In this document: positions 16,151 through 27,098 of the stretch, in pieces
Layout: the number at the start of each line of letters is the position of its first letter
Numbering within the stretch: the first letter of the stretch is position 1
Source: Actinokineospora enzanensis DSM 44649
Lineage (GTDB): Bacteria; Actinomycetota; Actinomycetes; Mycobacteriales; Pseudonocardiaceae
Reading direction: 5' to 3'
Assembly: GCF_000374445.1 (NCBI RefSeq)
Contig: NZ_KB894409.1
Location: 62,001 to 126,000, forward strand
Length of the DNA stretch: 64,000 nt
Notes under the pieces: generated by a model
Told to the model about the DNA's origin: nothing
The model's database searches: none
Seen by the model: only the letters and a program-made list of their open reading frames with translations
Position numbers and translations under genes: made by a program

Positions 16151-17372
16151 ATTGCACCGTCGGCCTCGGGACCCAGCCCTCGACGGACGGTTTGGCAGGC
16201 ACGTCGGTTGCCGGTTCCGGTTCCGGGTACGCCTCCACAAAGCGTTGGCCGCGAACGAACCCGTTGAGCGCGCGGATGGGATACCTGGCGAGAGGGGCGA
16301 ACAGGACAGCCAGCACCGCGAAACCCACCACCGTGCCCGAGCCCTTCTCGATCTTCATGAACGGGTGGACGGTGTCGAGCAACACCATGGCCAGATATAT
16401 CAGCGGCATCGCCAGAAACCCGATCACCACGGCGATGTGCCACGGGCGGTAGTTGGTTCGCCGGTACCGCCCGAACTTCACCTCCAGGAATGTCGCCGCG
16501 TTACGCCTGGCGTTTTCGGCGGAACGCCAGCGGTCGGGTCCGGCATCACCGTTCAGCTTCGTCGAGCACGCGCGCCGCACGGGGTCGGCGGCGCGCGCCA
16601 TGATGGCGTCGGCGGCGACCCGGGCGACCTCATCCGTCACGGGCACCAGCCACTGGCGCTGGGTGCCCGCGATCCACAGTGCCGGGCCTGCCCACACGTC
16701 GTACTCGAACGCGTCCGCGTCAGACCGGCCGGAGTGCACCAGGACGTAGCCCAACCCGTCCGCGGTCATGTCGCCGACGGTCACCGAACGCAAGGTGTGC
16801 AACGGGATCGCGGTCCTGCCCGCGGCCATGCTCTTGGCCGAGGTCAGGCCGTCGAGGACAAGCCGATCGTTCTGCACGCACAGCCGCGCCGTCAAACCAC
16901 GGGTGGGGAACGGGATCTCCAGCGAGGAGTCGATCAACGCCCGGGTCAACGGCCTGGTGAGTACGAGCGTGGCGAGCCGCCGTGAGCCCCAAATCACGGC
17001 GAGGGCACCGGCTACCGCGCCGATCACCCAAGTCTTGCGCGCGAACGGGACAGGGTCGAACGCGACCTTGACCGCGCTCACCACGGTGACGAACAGGCTG
17101 GGAACGGTCAGCCAGTACGCGACGCGCGACCACGTCGTCACGTGGTTCCAGTGGAAGGCGAGCGCCACCACGCCGACCAGCCAGTACACGAGACCGCCCA
17201 TGAGGTACTCCGGCGCGGAAGCCAGCGCGGCGGACAGCGGCCCACCGAGCTTGTCGAAGTTCGACAAGGTCGCGACGGCCGCCGAGGTCGCCGCAGCCGC
17301 GACCGCGAACAGCACGTTGAGCGCGATGAGCGTGAGGCCCGCGCAGCGGCGGGCCACCACCTCTAGTGCCAT
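16149..17372 (-). CDS. Multi-pass membrane protein of the type VII-like cassette, function unknown
   Basis: The 407-residue protein starts at the ATG of 17370-17372 (MALEVVARRCAG). Four helices lie in the first ~130 residues. A soluble domain of about 170 residues follows, with beta-rich segments resembling a PH-like fold (AIPLHTLRSVTVGDMTADGL), then two further helices near residues 300-352. I do not recognise a family. The start overlaps the stop of the helical WXG-type gene by 10 bp, so the proteins are co-produced. A role as membrane partner or immunity factor is inference only. Confidence 0.6.
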   Translation of the reverse strand: MALEVVARRCAGLTLIALNVLFAVAAAATSAAVATLSNFDKLGGPLSAALASAPEYLMGGLVYWLVGVVALAFHWNHVTTWSRVAYWLTVPSLFVTVVSAVKVAFDPVPFARKTWVIGAVAGALAVIWGSRRLATLVLTRPLTRALIDSSLEIPFPTRGLTARLCVQNDRLVLDGLTSAKSMAAGRTAIPLHTLRSVTVGDMTADGLGYVLVHSGRSDADAFEYDVWAGPALWIAGTQRQWLVPVTDEVARVAADAIMARAADPVRRACSTKLNGDAGPDRWRSAENARRNAATFLEVKFGRYRRTNYRPWHIAVVIGFLAMPLIYLAMVLLDTVHPFMKIEKGSGTVVGFAVLAVLFAPLARYPIRALNGFVRGQRFVEAYPEPEPATDVPAKPSVEGWVPRPTVQ

Positions 17373-18655
17373 AGGTCCCCTTCGGCGTGCCATGGGGCTT
17401 CCTGACGGGCGGGCTCGGCGTGTGGGCCGTACATCGGTGCGGGCTGCGAGGCCGCGGCCTCGCGGCGCTCCGATTCCCAGTGGTCCCGCCACCGCTGGTT
17501 CTCCTCGTCCTGTTTGACGCCGCCATCGGCTTCGCGGTGGGTCTGGTCGCTGGCGCCCTGGACGAAAGCATTGGCGATGATCTTGGGAGGCTTCGGCAGG
17601 CTGGTGTCGAAGCCATCGAAGCTGCCTTCGTACTCCAGCCGCCTGCCGATGCTGTCGAGCCTGGGATCGTTATGACCGAACCTGTCGCGGGCGGCCTGCT
17701 TGCGAGACTTGGCAAGGGCGTTTGCGGCGTCATTGCGGGCACCCTTGAGTTCGTCGCCCTTCTTGCCTAGCTCGGCGAGCTTGTCGAGGTCGCCCTTGCC
17801 GTTGAGCGCGACCTTGGCGTCGTGCGCGGCCTTGTTCGCGTGCCGCGCCGCGGCCCGGTTGTACTTGCCGACGCTCTTGTCGAGCCCTTTGATGGTGCCG
17901 TTGAGGGCGTCGCGCGATTTCTTGGCGTCGGCGGCGACCTTCTCCAGCTTCTTGACGGCCTGCGCCACCTTCTTGGCGTTCTTGCCCGCCAGGACGGCGC
18001 CCTCGGCCACCTCGTCGGCGATGAACGCCGCCTCCGACGCACCGAACGTGACCGGTGCGAGGGCGCTGGCCGCGGCGAACTTGATGATCGCGTCGGCCGC
18101 GAACTGGGAGACCGCGTCGCGGATGACTCCGCGCACGACGCCGACGACGCATGCCGCGACGGTCATGGCGCTCGCGGCGTTCTCCGCGTGGCTCGCCCCG
18201 CCGGACGCCACAGCGGCAAAGTTCTTGACGGCGGCCCGATAACCCTCGACGGCCGCGCCCTGGCAGCCCGCGAGCGCATCGAGCGACCCGTTGTACTTGT
18301 CCGCCGTCTCGTGCAGGCGGGTGGCGATGTTCGTCCAGGTGGTGGCCATGGCGGTGACCGCGTCGGCGTCGCCCGCGAGCAGGTCGAGAGGTTCCTTGAG
18401 GAAGCCGATGTGCTCGATCAGCCAGCCGATGACGCCGGAGAGGACGCTGCCCAGCGGGTCCATGGCGAAGCCGAGCAGATCGAGCCCGCCCGCGACGGCG
18501 TCGCCCGCGAGCGCGCCCCAGTCTCCCTCGATGCCGTCGTAGACGATGTTCGCGGCACTGCCGAACAGCCCGGACGCGTCCCACGCCTGCGTGGGACTAT
18601 CGAAGTTGGGGAACGAGTCGGGACTGCCCCCGGTTGCGTCGAGCGGCGCGTTCAC
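17363..18655 (-). CDS. Large helical WXG100/LXG-like protein, putative type VII secretion substrate
   Basis: The 430-residue protein starts at GTG 18655, overlapping the EspC-like gene's stop as GTGA. Residues ~75-170 form a helical hairpin region (TTWTNIATRLHETADKYNGS, then GCQGAAVEGYRAAVKNF) like WXG100/PPE-type substrates. An alanine-rich hydrophobic stretch (~165-225) and a long lysine-rich coiled coil (~235-330) follow. The C-terminal tail is hydrophilic and ends in W-H with no known toxin motif. Gene order and shape suggest a substrate of an ESX-like system, perhaps a polymorphic toxin with an unrecognised end domain. No secretion core genes are in the window. Confidence 0.6.
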   Translation of the reverse strand: MNAPLDATGGSPDSFPNFDSPTQAWDASGLFGSAANIVYDGIEGDWGALAGDAVAGGLDLLGFAMDPLGSVLSGVIGWLIEHIGFLKEPLDLLAGDADAVTAMATTWTNIATRLHETADKYNGSLDALAGCQGAAVEGYRAAVKNFAAVASGGASHAENAASAMTVAACVVGVVRGVIRDAVSQFAADAIIKFAAASALAPVTFGASEAAFIADEVAEGAVLAGKNAKKVAQAVKKLEKVAADAKKSRDALNGTIKGLDKSVGKYNRAAARHANKAAHDAKVALNGKGDLDKLAELGKKGDELKGARNDAANALAKSRKQAARDRFGHNDPRLDSIGRRLEYEGSFDGFDTSLPKPPKIIANAFVQGASDQTHREADGGVKQDEENQRWRDHWESERREAAASQPAPMYGPHAEPARQEAPWHAEGDLWH

Positions 18656-18981
18656 GGCTTCGCCTGGTCGAACCGGGCGCGGATCGCGTCGAACATCGCG
18701 GCCGCGTCCTTGTCGCCGTTGGCGTAGCCCTCGCGCATCGCGGCGAAGCGGTCCGCCATGTCGTCGCCCGCTGCCTTCGCCTTGTCGACGTACTCGACGG
18801 CGTCGTCGGTCCAGATGTTGAGTGTCTGGGCCAGGAACATCCCGATGACGCCGAACGCCTGCGGGTTCCACAGCGAGTCACCGGCCGCCGCCGCGTCGGG
18901 CATGGCGGCGATCAGGGCCCGCAGCTCGCGCTCGTGCGCCTCCAGGACCTTGAGGTCCACCTCGAAGCCACCGTCCGGCAT
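18652..18981 (-). CDS. EspC/WXG100-like small helical protein
   Basis: The 109-residue protein begins MPDGGFEVDLKVLEAHEREL, which resembles the N-terminus of ESX secretion-associated EspC-type proteins. Two long helices are joined around an S-L-W-N-P turn (residues ~36-40), with a second amphipathic helix toward the end. Such proteins act as partners or chaperones of larger type VII substrates. The ATG at 18979-18981 directly follows the TAG of the EbfC-like gene, and the stop overlaps the next GTG by 4 bp. No export signal YxxxD/E is obvious. Confidence 0.65.
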   Translation of the reverse strand: MPDGGFEVDLKVLEAHERELRALIAAMPDAAAAGDSLWNPQAFGVIGMFLAQTLNIWTDDAVEYVDKAKAAGDDMADRFAAMREGYANGDKDAAAMFDAIRARFDQAKP

Positions 18982-19503
18982 CTACCCGTCCCCCCTCATC
19001 AGCGGGTCCTGCTGGTCATAGTCCGACTCGTCGTCAAGGCGCGGCCCACGCGCCACCGGTGGTCGCACCGGCGGAGGCGTCACGGCCTCTTCCCGCTCGA
19101 CCTCGTTCAACCCGCGCAACGGCCCCGCCGCGGGCGGCGGCTCGTCCGGCACCTCGACGTCCGGGACCTGCTCTCGGACGAACCGCATGGCGGCGCTGTT
19201 CCCCCCGACCACCGGCTCCATGATCTCGGCGATCCGCCCAACGGCCCCGGCCTGCGCCCGCTTGGCCGTCGCCAGCACGAGCGCGGCCAACCGCTCGCGC
19301 GGCATCTCCTCGGCCTCCCGGCCGAACGACAGGCCCATCAGCGCCCCGGCGGCGTTGACAGTCACGGTGACAGCCCCATCCTGGCTCGTCGCCGTGCCGC
19401 TCAACGCCTTGATCTTCGCCTTGGCCTCCTCCGCGCGCTCCAACAGCGCGGCGGTCCGCCGCTCGTAGTCGGCAACGACCTGCTTCGGATCAGGAACGAT
19501 CAC
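18982..19503 (-). CDS. YbaB/EbfC-family protein of the type VII-like cassette
   Basis: The 173-residue protein starts at GTG 19503 behind GGGGGGAG. Residues ~5-100 match the YbaB/EbfC fold: a long N-terminal helix (ADYERRTAALLERAEEAKAK), a strand pair (GAVTVTVNAAGALMGLSF), then a second helix. YbaB dimers bind DNA, but in actinomycetes divergent copies regularly precede WXG100/EspC genes and may have another role. The C-terminal ~70 residues are proline-rich and disordered. It is the promoter-proximal gene of a four-gene unit running down to 16149. Confidence 0.75.
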   Translation of the reverse strand: MIVPDPKQVVADYERRTAALLERAEEAKAKIKALSGTATSQDGAVTVTVNAAGALMGLSFGREAEEMPRERLAALVLATAKRAQAGAVGRIAEIMEPVVGGNSAAMRFVREQVPDVEVPDEPPPAAGPLRGLNEVEREEAVTPPPVRPPVARGPRLDDESDYDQQDPLMRGDG

Positions 19504-19641
19504 AACACTCCCCCCGCTTGGACGGAGCGAAAGTAGCAGCCACGCCATGCCAAGGGACGGGGAATACGCATACCCGCGGCGCCGCCAGGCGATCCCGGCG
19601 AAGTCAGCAAAAGAGAACGCGTCCGATTCCGGCGAAATGTG

Positions 19642-20493
19642 CTAGATACGAACTGCCGAGCCCGTCACATGAATCCCCGAAGCGGGATCCGAAGGGATAG
19701 CGACCGTCAACACCGATGGCCGCCCCATGTCCTCCCCCTGTCGAATGGTCAACGCCCCCGGCAACGAGATCAACCCCAGCTCCCGCAAATACCCGCCCAA
19801 AGCAGCGGCAGCCGCCCCAGTAGCCGCATCCTCCACGACTCCCCCAGGCGGGAAAGGATTCCGCGAATGGAACACCACATCATTCTCCCGATACACCAAC
19901 TGCACCGTCGTCCATTCCTCCGAGGCCATCAGCTCCCCCAACGCCCCGAAGTCGTACGCGAGATCCGCCAACCGTTCCCGGGTGCGCACCCCCACGATCG
20001 GATGCCACGCTCCCGCATAGGCGACCCGCACCGGCAACCCGGGATCAAGATCGGCGGCCGACCACCGCAAAGCGGCAAGCAGCGGCCCGGGGTCAGGGAG
20101 ATCCCGAACCCGGGGCGCCACGCTCACCAGCGTCGCCGAGAACACGTCCGGGCGGGTCTCGGTGGTGGCCACCTCCACCAAACCGGCGCGGGTGTGCAGC
20201 CGAAGTGGTCCCGGGCCGTTCTCGCCCGCGTGTGCCACGGCTGCCGCGACGGTCGCGTGGCCGCAGAAGGGGACCTCGGCCAACGGGCTGAAGTAGCGGA
20301 TGTCCATGTCACCGTCGGTCCGGGTGACCATGAAGGCCGTCTCCGAGTAGCCAAGCTCGGTGGCCACGGCCTGCATCTCCTCGTCCGACGCACCTGCCGC
20401 GTCGAGGACCACCCCCGCCTGGTTTCCGCCGCAGGGGTCGTCGGTGAAGGCTGTGTACCTCAGGATCTGCACGGGGCCAATCATGTCAGTCAT
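19642..20493 (-). CDS. PhzF-family isomerase/epimerase-like protein
   Basis: The 283-residue protein has the paired half-domains of PhzF: NQAGVVLDAAG, the catalytic glutamate in SETAFMV (~residues 50-56), the segment FCGHATVAAA (~76-85), and DAATGAAAAALGGYL in the second half. PhzF isomerises a dihydro-anthranilate in phenazine synthesis, but most homologues lack a phenazine cluster and have unknown substrates. No phenazine gene is nearby, so this is a stand-alone member. Its start overlaps the rsgA stop by 8 bp; an internal ATG at 20484 is an alternative. Confidence 0.88.
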   Translation of the reverse strand: MTDMIGPVQILRYTAFTDDPCGGNQAGVVLDAAGASDEEMQAVATELGYSETAFMVTRTDGDMDIRYFSPLAEVPFCGHATVAAAVAHAGENGPGPLRLHTRAGLVEVATTETRPDVFSATLVSVAPRVRDLPDPGPLLAALRWSAADLDPGLPVRVAYAGAWHPIVGVRTRERLADLAYDFGALGELMASEEWTTVQLVYRENDVVFHSRNPFPPGGVVEDAATGAAAAALGGYLRELGLISLPGALTIRQGEDMGRPSVLTVAIPSDPASGIHVTGSAVRI

Positions 20494-21493
20494 CAGTGCC
20501 GCGCGATGCCAGCAAGCGGCGCAAGGACGTCAGGCGGCCGGGAGTCGCGGCGCCCTCCTCGACGGTGGTGTCGAGGTAGCAGTCGGGGTCCTCGGGGGGG
20601 CCGAGGTGGCCGCAGCCGGACGGGCACTCCTCCGCCGGGGCGACGAACTCCTCGAAGGCGGCCACGATGTCGTCCGGCTTGATGTGCGCCAGGCCGAACG
20701 AGCGGATGCCGGGGGTGTCCACGACCCAGCCGCCGTCCGGCAGCGGCAGGGCGACGGCCGAGGTGGACGTGTGCCTGCCCTTGCCGACGCCGCTGACCCG
20801 GCCGATGGCGCGGTCGGCGTCCGGGACCAGCCGGTTGACCAAAGTGGACTTGCCGACGCCGGAGTGGCCGACCAGGGCGGAGACCCGGTCGTTCAGGCGC
20901 GCGCGCAGCTCCCCGGGGTCCATGTCCGAGCGGGTCACCACGGCGGGCAGGTCGAGCTCGGCGTACGAGGCGAGCAGGTCGGCCGGGTCGGCCAGGTCGG
21001 CCTTGGTCAGGCAGAGCACCGGTTCCAGGCCGCCCGCGAAGGCGGCCACCAGGCAGCGGTCGATGAAGCCGGTGCGCGGCGGCGGGTCGGCCAGCGCGCA
21101 GACGATCAGCAGCTGCTCGGCGTTGGCGACCACGACCCGTTCGAACGTGTCCGTGTCGTCGGCGGTGCGCCGCAGGACGCTGGCCCGCTCGCCGACGCGG
21201 ACGATGCGGGCCAGGGTGTCCGGGGCGCCGCTGGTGTCGCCGACCAGGTCGACCTGGTCACCGATGACGACCGGGGTCCGCCCCAGCTCCCTGGCCCGCA
21301 TGGCGACGATCAGGTGACCGGGGTCGCGGTCGACCGCGCAGGTCCAGCGGCCGCGGTCCTTCCCGACGACCATGCCGCTGACCGCGTCGGCGTGTTCCGG
21401 GCGGCGCTTGCTGCGGGGCCTGCTGCCTTTGCCGGGGCGCACCCGGACATCGGTCTCGTCCAGCCTGCTCCAGTCGCCGCGCCGGGTGGCCAT
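20486..21493 (-). CDS. rsgA: Ribosome small subunit-dependent GTPase A
   Basis: The 335-residue protein has an OB-like N-terminal domain, then a circularly permuted GTPase domain. In RsgA the G4 motif (TKAD, residues 163-166) precedes G1 (GHSGVGKST, 209-217) and G3 (DTPGI, ~258). The C-terminal zinc finger is C-P-S-G-C-G-H with a later cysteine. The protein checks 30S subunit maturation in the cytoplasm. Its ATG is one base after the aroA stop, and phzF overlaps its end, so the three form an operon. An aroA-rsgA pair is common in actinomycetes. Confidence 0.95.
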   Translation of the reverse strand: MATRRGDWSRLDETDVRVRPGKGSRPRSKRRPEHADAVSGMVVGKDRGRWTCAVDRDPGHLIVAMRARELGRTPVVIGDQVDLVGDTSGAPDTLARIVRVGERASVLRRTADDTDTFERVVVANAEQLLIVCALADPPPRTGFIDRCLVAAFAGGLEPVLCLTKADLADPADLLASYAELDLPAVVTRSDMDPGELRARLNDRVSALVGHSGVGKSTLVNRLVPDADRAIGRVSGVGKGRHTSTSAVALPLPDGGWVVDTPGIRSFGLAHIKPDDIVAAFEEFVAPAEECPSGCGHLGPPEDPDCYLDTTVEEGAATPGRLTSLRRLLASRGTDD

Positions 21494-21494
21494 G

Positions 21495-22763
21495 TCAGTT
21501 CGCCCCGGTGAGCATCCGGGACCACATCTCGGGGAAGTCGGGCAGTGTCTTGGCCGTGGTGCCGATGTCGTCCACCTCGACCCCGGGCACGACCAGGCCG
21601 ACGATCGCGCCCGCGGTGGCCATCCGATGGTCGGCGTACGCGCGCCACGGGCCGCCGTGCAGCTCGACCGGGCTGATGGCCAGGCCGTCCTCGGTCTCCT
21701 CCGCCGCCCCGCCCAGCGTGGTGATCTCGGCGGCGAGCGCGGCCAGCCGGTCGGTCTCGTGGCCGCGCAGGTGCGCGACGCCGCGCAGCCGGGACGGCCC
21801 GTCCGCGCACACGGCGAGCGCCGCGACGGTCGGGGTCAGCTCGCCGACGTCGTGCAGGTCGATGTCCACACCGGACAGACGGGCCGGTCCGCGGACGGTC
21901 AGCGCGCCGTCCGCCATGGTCACCTCGGCGCCCATCCGGGCCAGGATGTCCCGGATGGCGTCCCCCGGCTGGGTCGTGCGCGCGGGCCAGCCGGTCACCG
22001 TGACCACACCGCCGGTCACCGCGGCAGCGGCCAGGAACGGGGTCGCGTTGGACAGGTCCGGTTCGATCACCCAGTCCACCGCGCGGACCGGGCCGGGCGC
22101 GATCCGCCAGGTGTTCGGCTCGCTGTCGTCCACGGCGACGCCCGCGGCGCGCACCATGTCCACGGTCATGTCGATGTGCGGCATGGACGGGACGGGTTTC
22201 CCGGCGTGGTGCACGGTCAACCCCTTGTCGTACCGGGCCCCGGACAGCAGCAACCCGGACACGAACTGCGAGGAGGCCGACGCGTCGATGGTCACGGTCC
22301 CCCCGGCGATACCCCCGGCCCCCACCACGGTGAACGGCAGCGCGTCGCCCTCGACGACCGCGCCCAGCCCGCGCAGGGCGTTCAGCACGGTGCCCATCGG
22401 CCGTTCCCGCGCGCGCGGGTCGCCGTCGAAGCGCACCTCGCCGTCGGCCAGCACGGCCGCGGGCGGCACGAACCGCATCACGGTGCCCGCCAGCCCGCAG
22501 TCCACCGCGCCGCCGCCGCGCAGCCCGTCGGTCGCCCCCACCCGCACGGTCTCCCCGTCTACGTCGACCGGCACGCCCAGCGCGCGCAGGGCGGCGAACA
22601 TCAGGTCGGCGTCGCGGCCGCGCAGCGCCCCGGTGAGCGTGCTCGGGCCGTCCGCGAGCGCGGCCAGGACCAGCGCGCGGTTGGTGATGGACTTGGATCC
22701 GGGGATGGCCACGGTGGCGTGCACCGGGGCCGGGGCGACGGGGGCTGACCAGGGCTGCGGCAT
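21495..22763 (-). CDS. aroA: 3-phosphoshikimate 1-carboxyvinyltransferase (EPSP synthase)
   Basis: The 422-residue enzyme transfers enolpyruvate from PEP to shikimate-3-phosphate in the shikimate pathway. Signatures include the [19 protein letters not shown] start (~residues 18-36), the G-L-A-G-T-V-M-R-F loop (~87-95) that binds [16 protein letters not shown] in the middle, and the late DHRMA motif (~378-382). Length fits the family. The ATG at 22761-22763 has a GGGAGGA site at good spacing; an upstream GTG seven codons earlier is less likely. It is the first gene of aroA-rsgA-phzF and is divergent from the SRAP gene. Confidence 0.96.
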   Translation of the reverse strand: MPQPWSAPVAPAPVHATVAIPGSKSITNRALVLAALADGPSTLTGALRGRDADLMFAALRALGVPVDVDGETVRVGATDGLRGGGAVDCGLAGTVMRFVPPAAVLADGEVRFDGDPRARERPMGTVLNALRGLGAVVEGDALPFTVVGAGGIAGGTVTIDASASSQFVSGLLLSGARYDKGLTVHHAGKPVPSMPHIDMTVDMVRAAGVAVDDSEPNTWRIAPGPVRAVDWVIEPDLSNATPFLAAAAVTGGVVTVTGWPARTTQPGDAIRDILARMGAEVTMADGALTVRGPARLSGVDIDLHDVGELTPTVAALAVCADGPSRLRGVAHLRGHETDRLAALAAEITTLGGAAEETEDGLAISPVELHGGPWRAYADHRMATAGAIVGLVVPGVEVDDIGTTAKTLPDFPEMWSRMLTGAN

Positions 22764-22876
22764 GCGGCAATCCTCCCGCACCACACGCCCACTCGGGTTA
22801 CCGGCTCGCCTCTGTCAGGCTGTCATGTCACGATGCGCCCACGACCGTCGGCGCGGAACCGGGGAGGTGGACCGCT

Positions 22877-23647
22877 TTGTGCGGTAGGTACGCGGCGGCC
22901 AAGGACCCGGCGACGCTGGCCGCGGAGTTCGACGCGCTGGACGTGATGGGCGACGGGGCCCCCGACCTGGACTACAACGTCGCGCCGACGAAGAGCGTGG
23001 TCGCGGTGGTGCAGCGGCACCCGCGGGCCGAGGACGGCACGGTGGACCGCGGCAGCACGGAGCGCACCCTGCGGGTGATGCGGTGGGGTCTGGTGCCGAG
23101 CTGGGCCAAGACCGCCTCCGGCGGCGCCAAGATGATCAACGCCCGGTCGGAGAGCGCGGCGGAGAAGCCCGCGTTCAAGAAGTCGCTGGCCGAGCGCCGG
23201 TGCATCCTGCCTGCCGACGGCTGGTTCGAGTGGCGCCGGGACAAGACCGCCAAGCAGCCGTTCTACACGACCACCCGGGACGGCAGCAGCCTGGCCATGG
23301 CGGGCCTGTGGACGACCTGGCGGGACAAGGCCGACCCGGCCGCCCCGGTGCTGATCACCTGCGCGGTGCTGACCACGGACGCGATCGGCCCGCTGGCCGA
23401 CATCCACGACCGGATGCCGCTGCTGCTGGGCCGGGACGCCTGGACCTCCTGGCTCGACCCGGACTCGTCCGATGTCGCCGAGCTGCTCGCGCCGCCCGCC
23501 CTGGCCGTGGTGGACGCGCTGGAGATCCGCCCGGTGTCGCAGTCGGTCAACAGCGTCCGCAACAACGGCCCCGGGCTGCTGGACGCGGTCACCCCCGCGG
23601 TGGACCTGGACGCGGCCGAACCCGACCTGTTCGACCGCCGGACCTGA
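22877..23647 (+). CDS. SRAP (SOS response-associated peptidase, YedK/HMCES) family protein
   Basis: The 256-residue protein must start at the TTG of 22877, because this leaves the essential cysteine at position 2 (M-C-G-R-Y). A strong GGGGAGGTGG site precedes it. The other family residues are present: N34 in YNVAPT, the WGLVPSWAK segment, INARSE with its glutamate, and the IHDRMP histidine. After the first methionine is removed, Cys2 crosslinks to abasic sites in single-stranded DNA and shields them. It sits alone with a small hydrolase gene 2 bp downstream, so both may be co-transcribed. Confidence 0.93.
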   Translation: MCGRYAAAKDPATLAAEFDALDVMGDGAPDLDYNVAPTKSVVAVVQRHPRAEDGTVDRGSTERTLRVMRWGLVPSWAKTASGGAKMINARSESAAEKPAFKKSLAERRCILPADGWFEWRRDKTAKQPFYTTTRDGSSLAMAGLWTTWRDKADPAAPVLITCAVLTTDAIGPLADIHDRMPLLLGRDAWTSWLDPDSSDVAELLAPPALAVVDALEIRPVSQSVNSVRNNGPGLLDAVTPAVDLDAAEPDLFDRRT

Positions 23648-23649
23648 GC

Positions 23650-24270
23650 GTGAACCGCGCCGAGATCGACACCCCGCACGGCCCCGCCAGGGTCGAGCTG
23701 CACTGCGCGCCCGAAGGCCGCGCCGGCCTGCTGCTCGGGCACGGGGCGGGCGGCGGCGTCGAGGCCCCCGACCTGGTGGCGGCCACCCGCGGCGCGACCG
23801 CGGCAGGCGTGCACGTGGCCCTGGTAGAGCAGCCCTACCGGGTCGCGGGCAGACGCGCGCCCGCCCCCGCCCGGCAGCTGGACGCGGCCTGGCTGGCGGT
23901 GGTCCGGGAGCTGTCCTCGGCCTGGTTCGACGGGCTGCCGCTGCTGTTCGGCGGACGGTCGTCCGGCGCCAGGGTGGCCTGCCGCACCGCCGACGCGGGC
24001 GAGGCCGTCGGCGTGCTGTGCCTGGCGTTCCCGGTGCACCCGCCGGGCAAGCCGGACAAGACCCGCCAGCCCGAGCTGGACGAGGTGCGCGTGCCCACCC
24101 TGGTCGTCCAGGGCCGGACCGACCCGTTCGGCCAGCCCGACCCCGGCCACCTGCGGGAGATCGTCGGGGTGGCGGGCGACCACTCGCTGAAGGGTGAGTT
24201 GCCCGTCATATCCCGTTCGGTACAGGAGTGGCTAGGCCGTATCCTTCGTCCACTCGACAATCTGGACTGA
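23650..24270 (+). CDS. Small alpha/beta-hydrolase family protein
   Basis: The 206-residue protein starts at GTG 23650, 2 bp after the SRAP stop. It has the HGAGGG oxyanion-type loop (~residues 29-34), a nucleophile elbow G-G-R-S-S-G-A-R (~98-105) and a TDPFG segment followed by a late GDHSL histidine (~residue 182). This order fits the KANL3/Tex30-like group of alpha/beta hydrolases. The substrate is unknown. Coupling to the SRAP gene may be accidental or may reflect a shared stress role. Confidence 0.78.
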   Translation: MNRAEIDTPHGPARVELHCAPEGRAGLLLGHGAGGGVEAPDLVAATRGATAAGVHVALVEQPYRVAGRRAPAPARQLDAAWLAVVRELSSAWFDGLPLLFGGRSSGARVACRTADAGEAVGVLCLAFPVHPPGKPDKTRQPELDEVRVPTLVVQGRTDPFGQPDPGHLREIVGVAGDHSLKGELPVISRSVQEWLGRILRPLDNLD

Positions 24271-24392
24271 CGAAGACCCTCCGGAACCCATGGGGATGGG
24301 ATCGGTCGGAAACCCGACAGAACCAGACGATCAGCCGGAGCGTCCTAGTGGGCGAATCGGCAGCGAACCCATCCTGAGGGGAACCACGTTCC

Positions 24393-25226
24393 ATGGCTTT
24401 CACCGGTAAATCGCGCCTGCTCGTCGCCGTCACGGCGGCGGCGCTGACGCTGACGGCGTGCGGCGGCACCGAGAAGGGCACGGCCACCACGCCGGGCGCC
24501 GCCACCGGCGCCCCCGCGGCCAGCGCCGACGCGAAGGGCAGCGCGTTCGACTCGCTCAAGGGCCTGACCGACGCGGTCAAGCAGAAGAGCTCCACCAAGT
24601 CGTCCACGCACATGGTCATGAACATCACGGCCGGTCCGACCGAGATCGACGCCGAGGGCGACGTCACCTTCGGCTCGAAGACCTCGATGCAGATGACCAT
24701 GACCGTGCCGACCGTCGGCGACATGGAGATGCGGCTGGTCGAGCGCATCCTCTACGTCAAGATGCCCGCCAACCTGGCGCCGAACCCGGCCAAGCCGTGG
24801 ATGAAGGTCGACCTGGACGGCACCAGCCAGATGGCCAAGCAGATGAGCGGCATGCTCGACCAGGCCGAGCAGAGCGACCCGACCAAGACGCTGGAGCAGC
24901 TGGCGGACGCGGGCGAGATCACCGGCCACGCCGAGGACACCGTGGACGGCCAGAAGGCCACCCGCTACACCATCAAGGTCGAGGTCGCCAAGCTCAAGGA
25001 CAAGGCGCTCGGCATGAGCGAGGAGGCCCTCGCCACCGTGCAGCAGGCGGGCATCAAGGACTTCACCGCCAACGTCTGGATCAACGAGGACAACCTGCCG
25101 ATCCGCTACACCGCGGACATCCCGGTGCAGGGCCAGAAGGTCAAGACCGACGTCAAGTACACCGACTGGGGCAAGTCCGTCACCATCGAGGCCCCGCCCG
25201 CGTCGCAGACCACCGAGGCCCCGTGA
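24393..25226 (+). CDS. LppX/LprG-like lipoprotein
   Basis: The 277-residue precursor has a lipoprotein signal peptide with lipobox L-T-A-C and lipidated C23, then a low-complexity linker to about residue 48. The mature part is a beta-rich domain of about 210 residues with repeated VDGQKATRYTIKVEV and LPIRYTADIP type strands, as in the LppX/LprA/LprF/LprG family. Those proteins have a hydrophobic cavity and carry lipids across the cell envelope in mycobacteria. Here a general role in lipid handling is the best guess. It is monocistronic with a strong terminator after it. Confidence 0.8.
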   Translation: MAFTGKSRLLVAVTAAALTLTACGGTEKGTATTPGAATGAPAASADAKGSAFDSLKGLTDAVKQKSSTKSSTHMVMNITAGPTEIDAEGDVTFGSKTSMQMTMTVPTVGDMEMRLVERILYVKMPANLAPNPAKPWMKVDLDGTSQMAKQMSGMLDQAEQSDPTKTLEQLADAGEITGHAEDTVDGQKATRYTIKVEVAKLKDKALGMSEEALATVQQAGIKDFTANVWINEDNLPIRYTADIPVQGQKVKTDVKYTDWGKSVTIEAPPASQTTEAP

Positions 25227-25270
25227 CCCGGTAGCGCTCGGGTCAGGGCAGTGACCCGGTAGCACACACC

Positions 25271-25323
25271 ACGCCGAGCGGCGCCGCTCCCGATCGATCG
25301 GAAGCGGCGCCGCTCGGCGTTTT
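25271..25323. terminator. Strong terminator between the lipoprotein gene and pruA
   Basis: ACGCCGAGCGGCGCCGCT (25271-25288) pairs perfectly with 25303-25320, giving an 18-bp stem with a 14-base loop that is itself partly self-complementary (CGATCGATCG). TTTT follows on the plus strand, so it chiefly ends the lipoprotein transcript. It lies between two convergent stops and may also end the pruA transcript. Confidence 0.9.
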
Positions 25324-25329
25324 GGCAGG

Positions 25330-26958
<1,629 letters not shown>

Positions 26959-27098
26959 CGTGTGGCTCGCCTCCCTGGACTCTCGTGGATCGGGTGCTGA
27001 TCATCTAGCGCGGCGCGGCCGGGTGCCGCGAGCGGGCTCGTGGCCGCTCGCGGACCCACCACGCCGACATCCTGTCATGGGATGAAGTGGCTCTACCG

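Noticed and set aside
25223..25263. Direct repeat GTGACCCGGTAGC, two copies 28 bp apart after the lipoprotein gene
   Set aside because: Only 13 bp, overlaps a stop codon, and no link to a known element; probably chance or a minor duplication.
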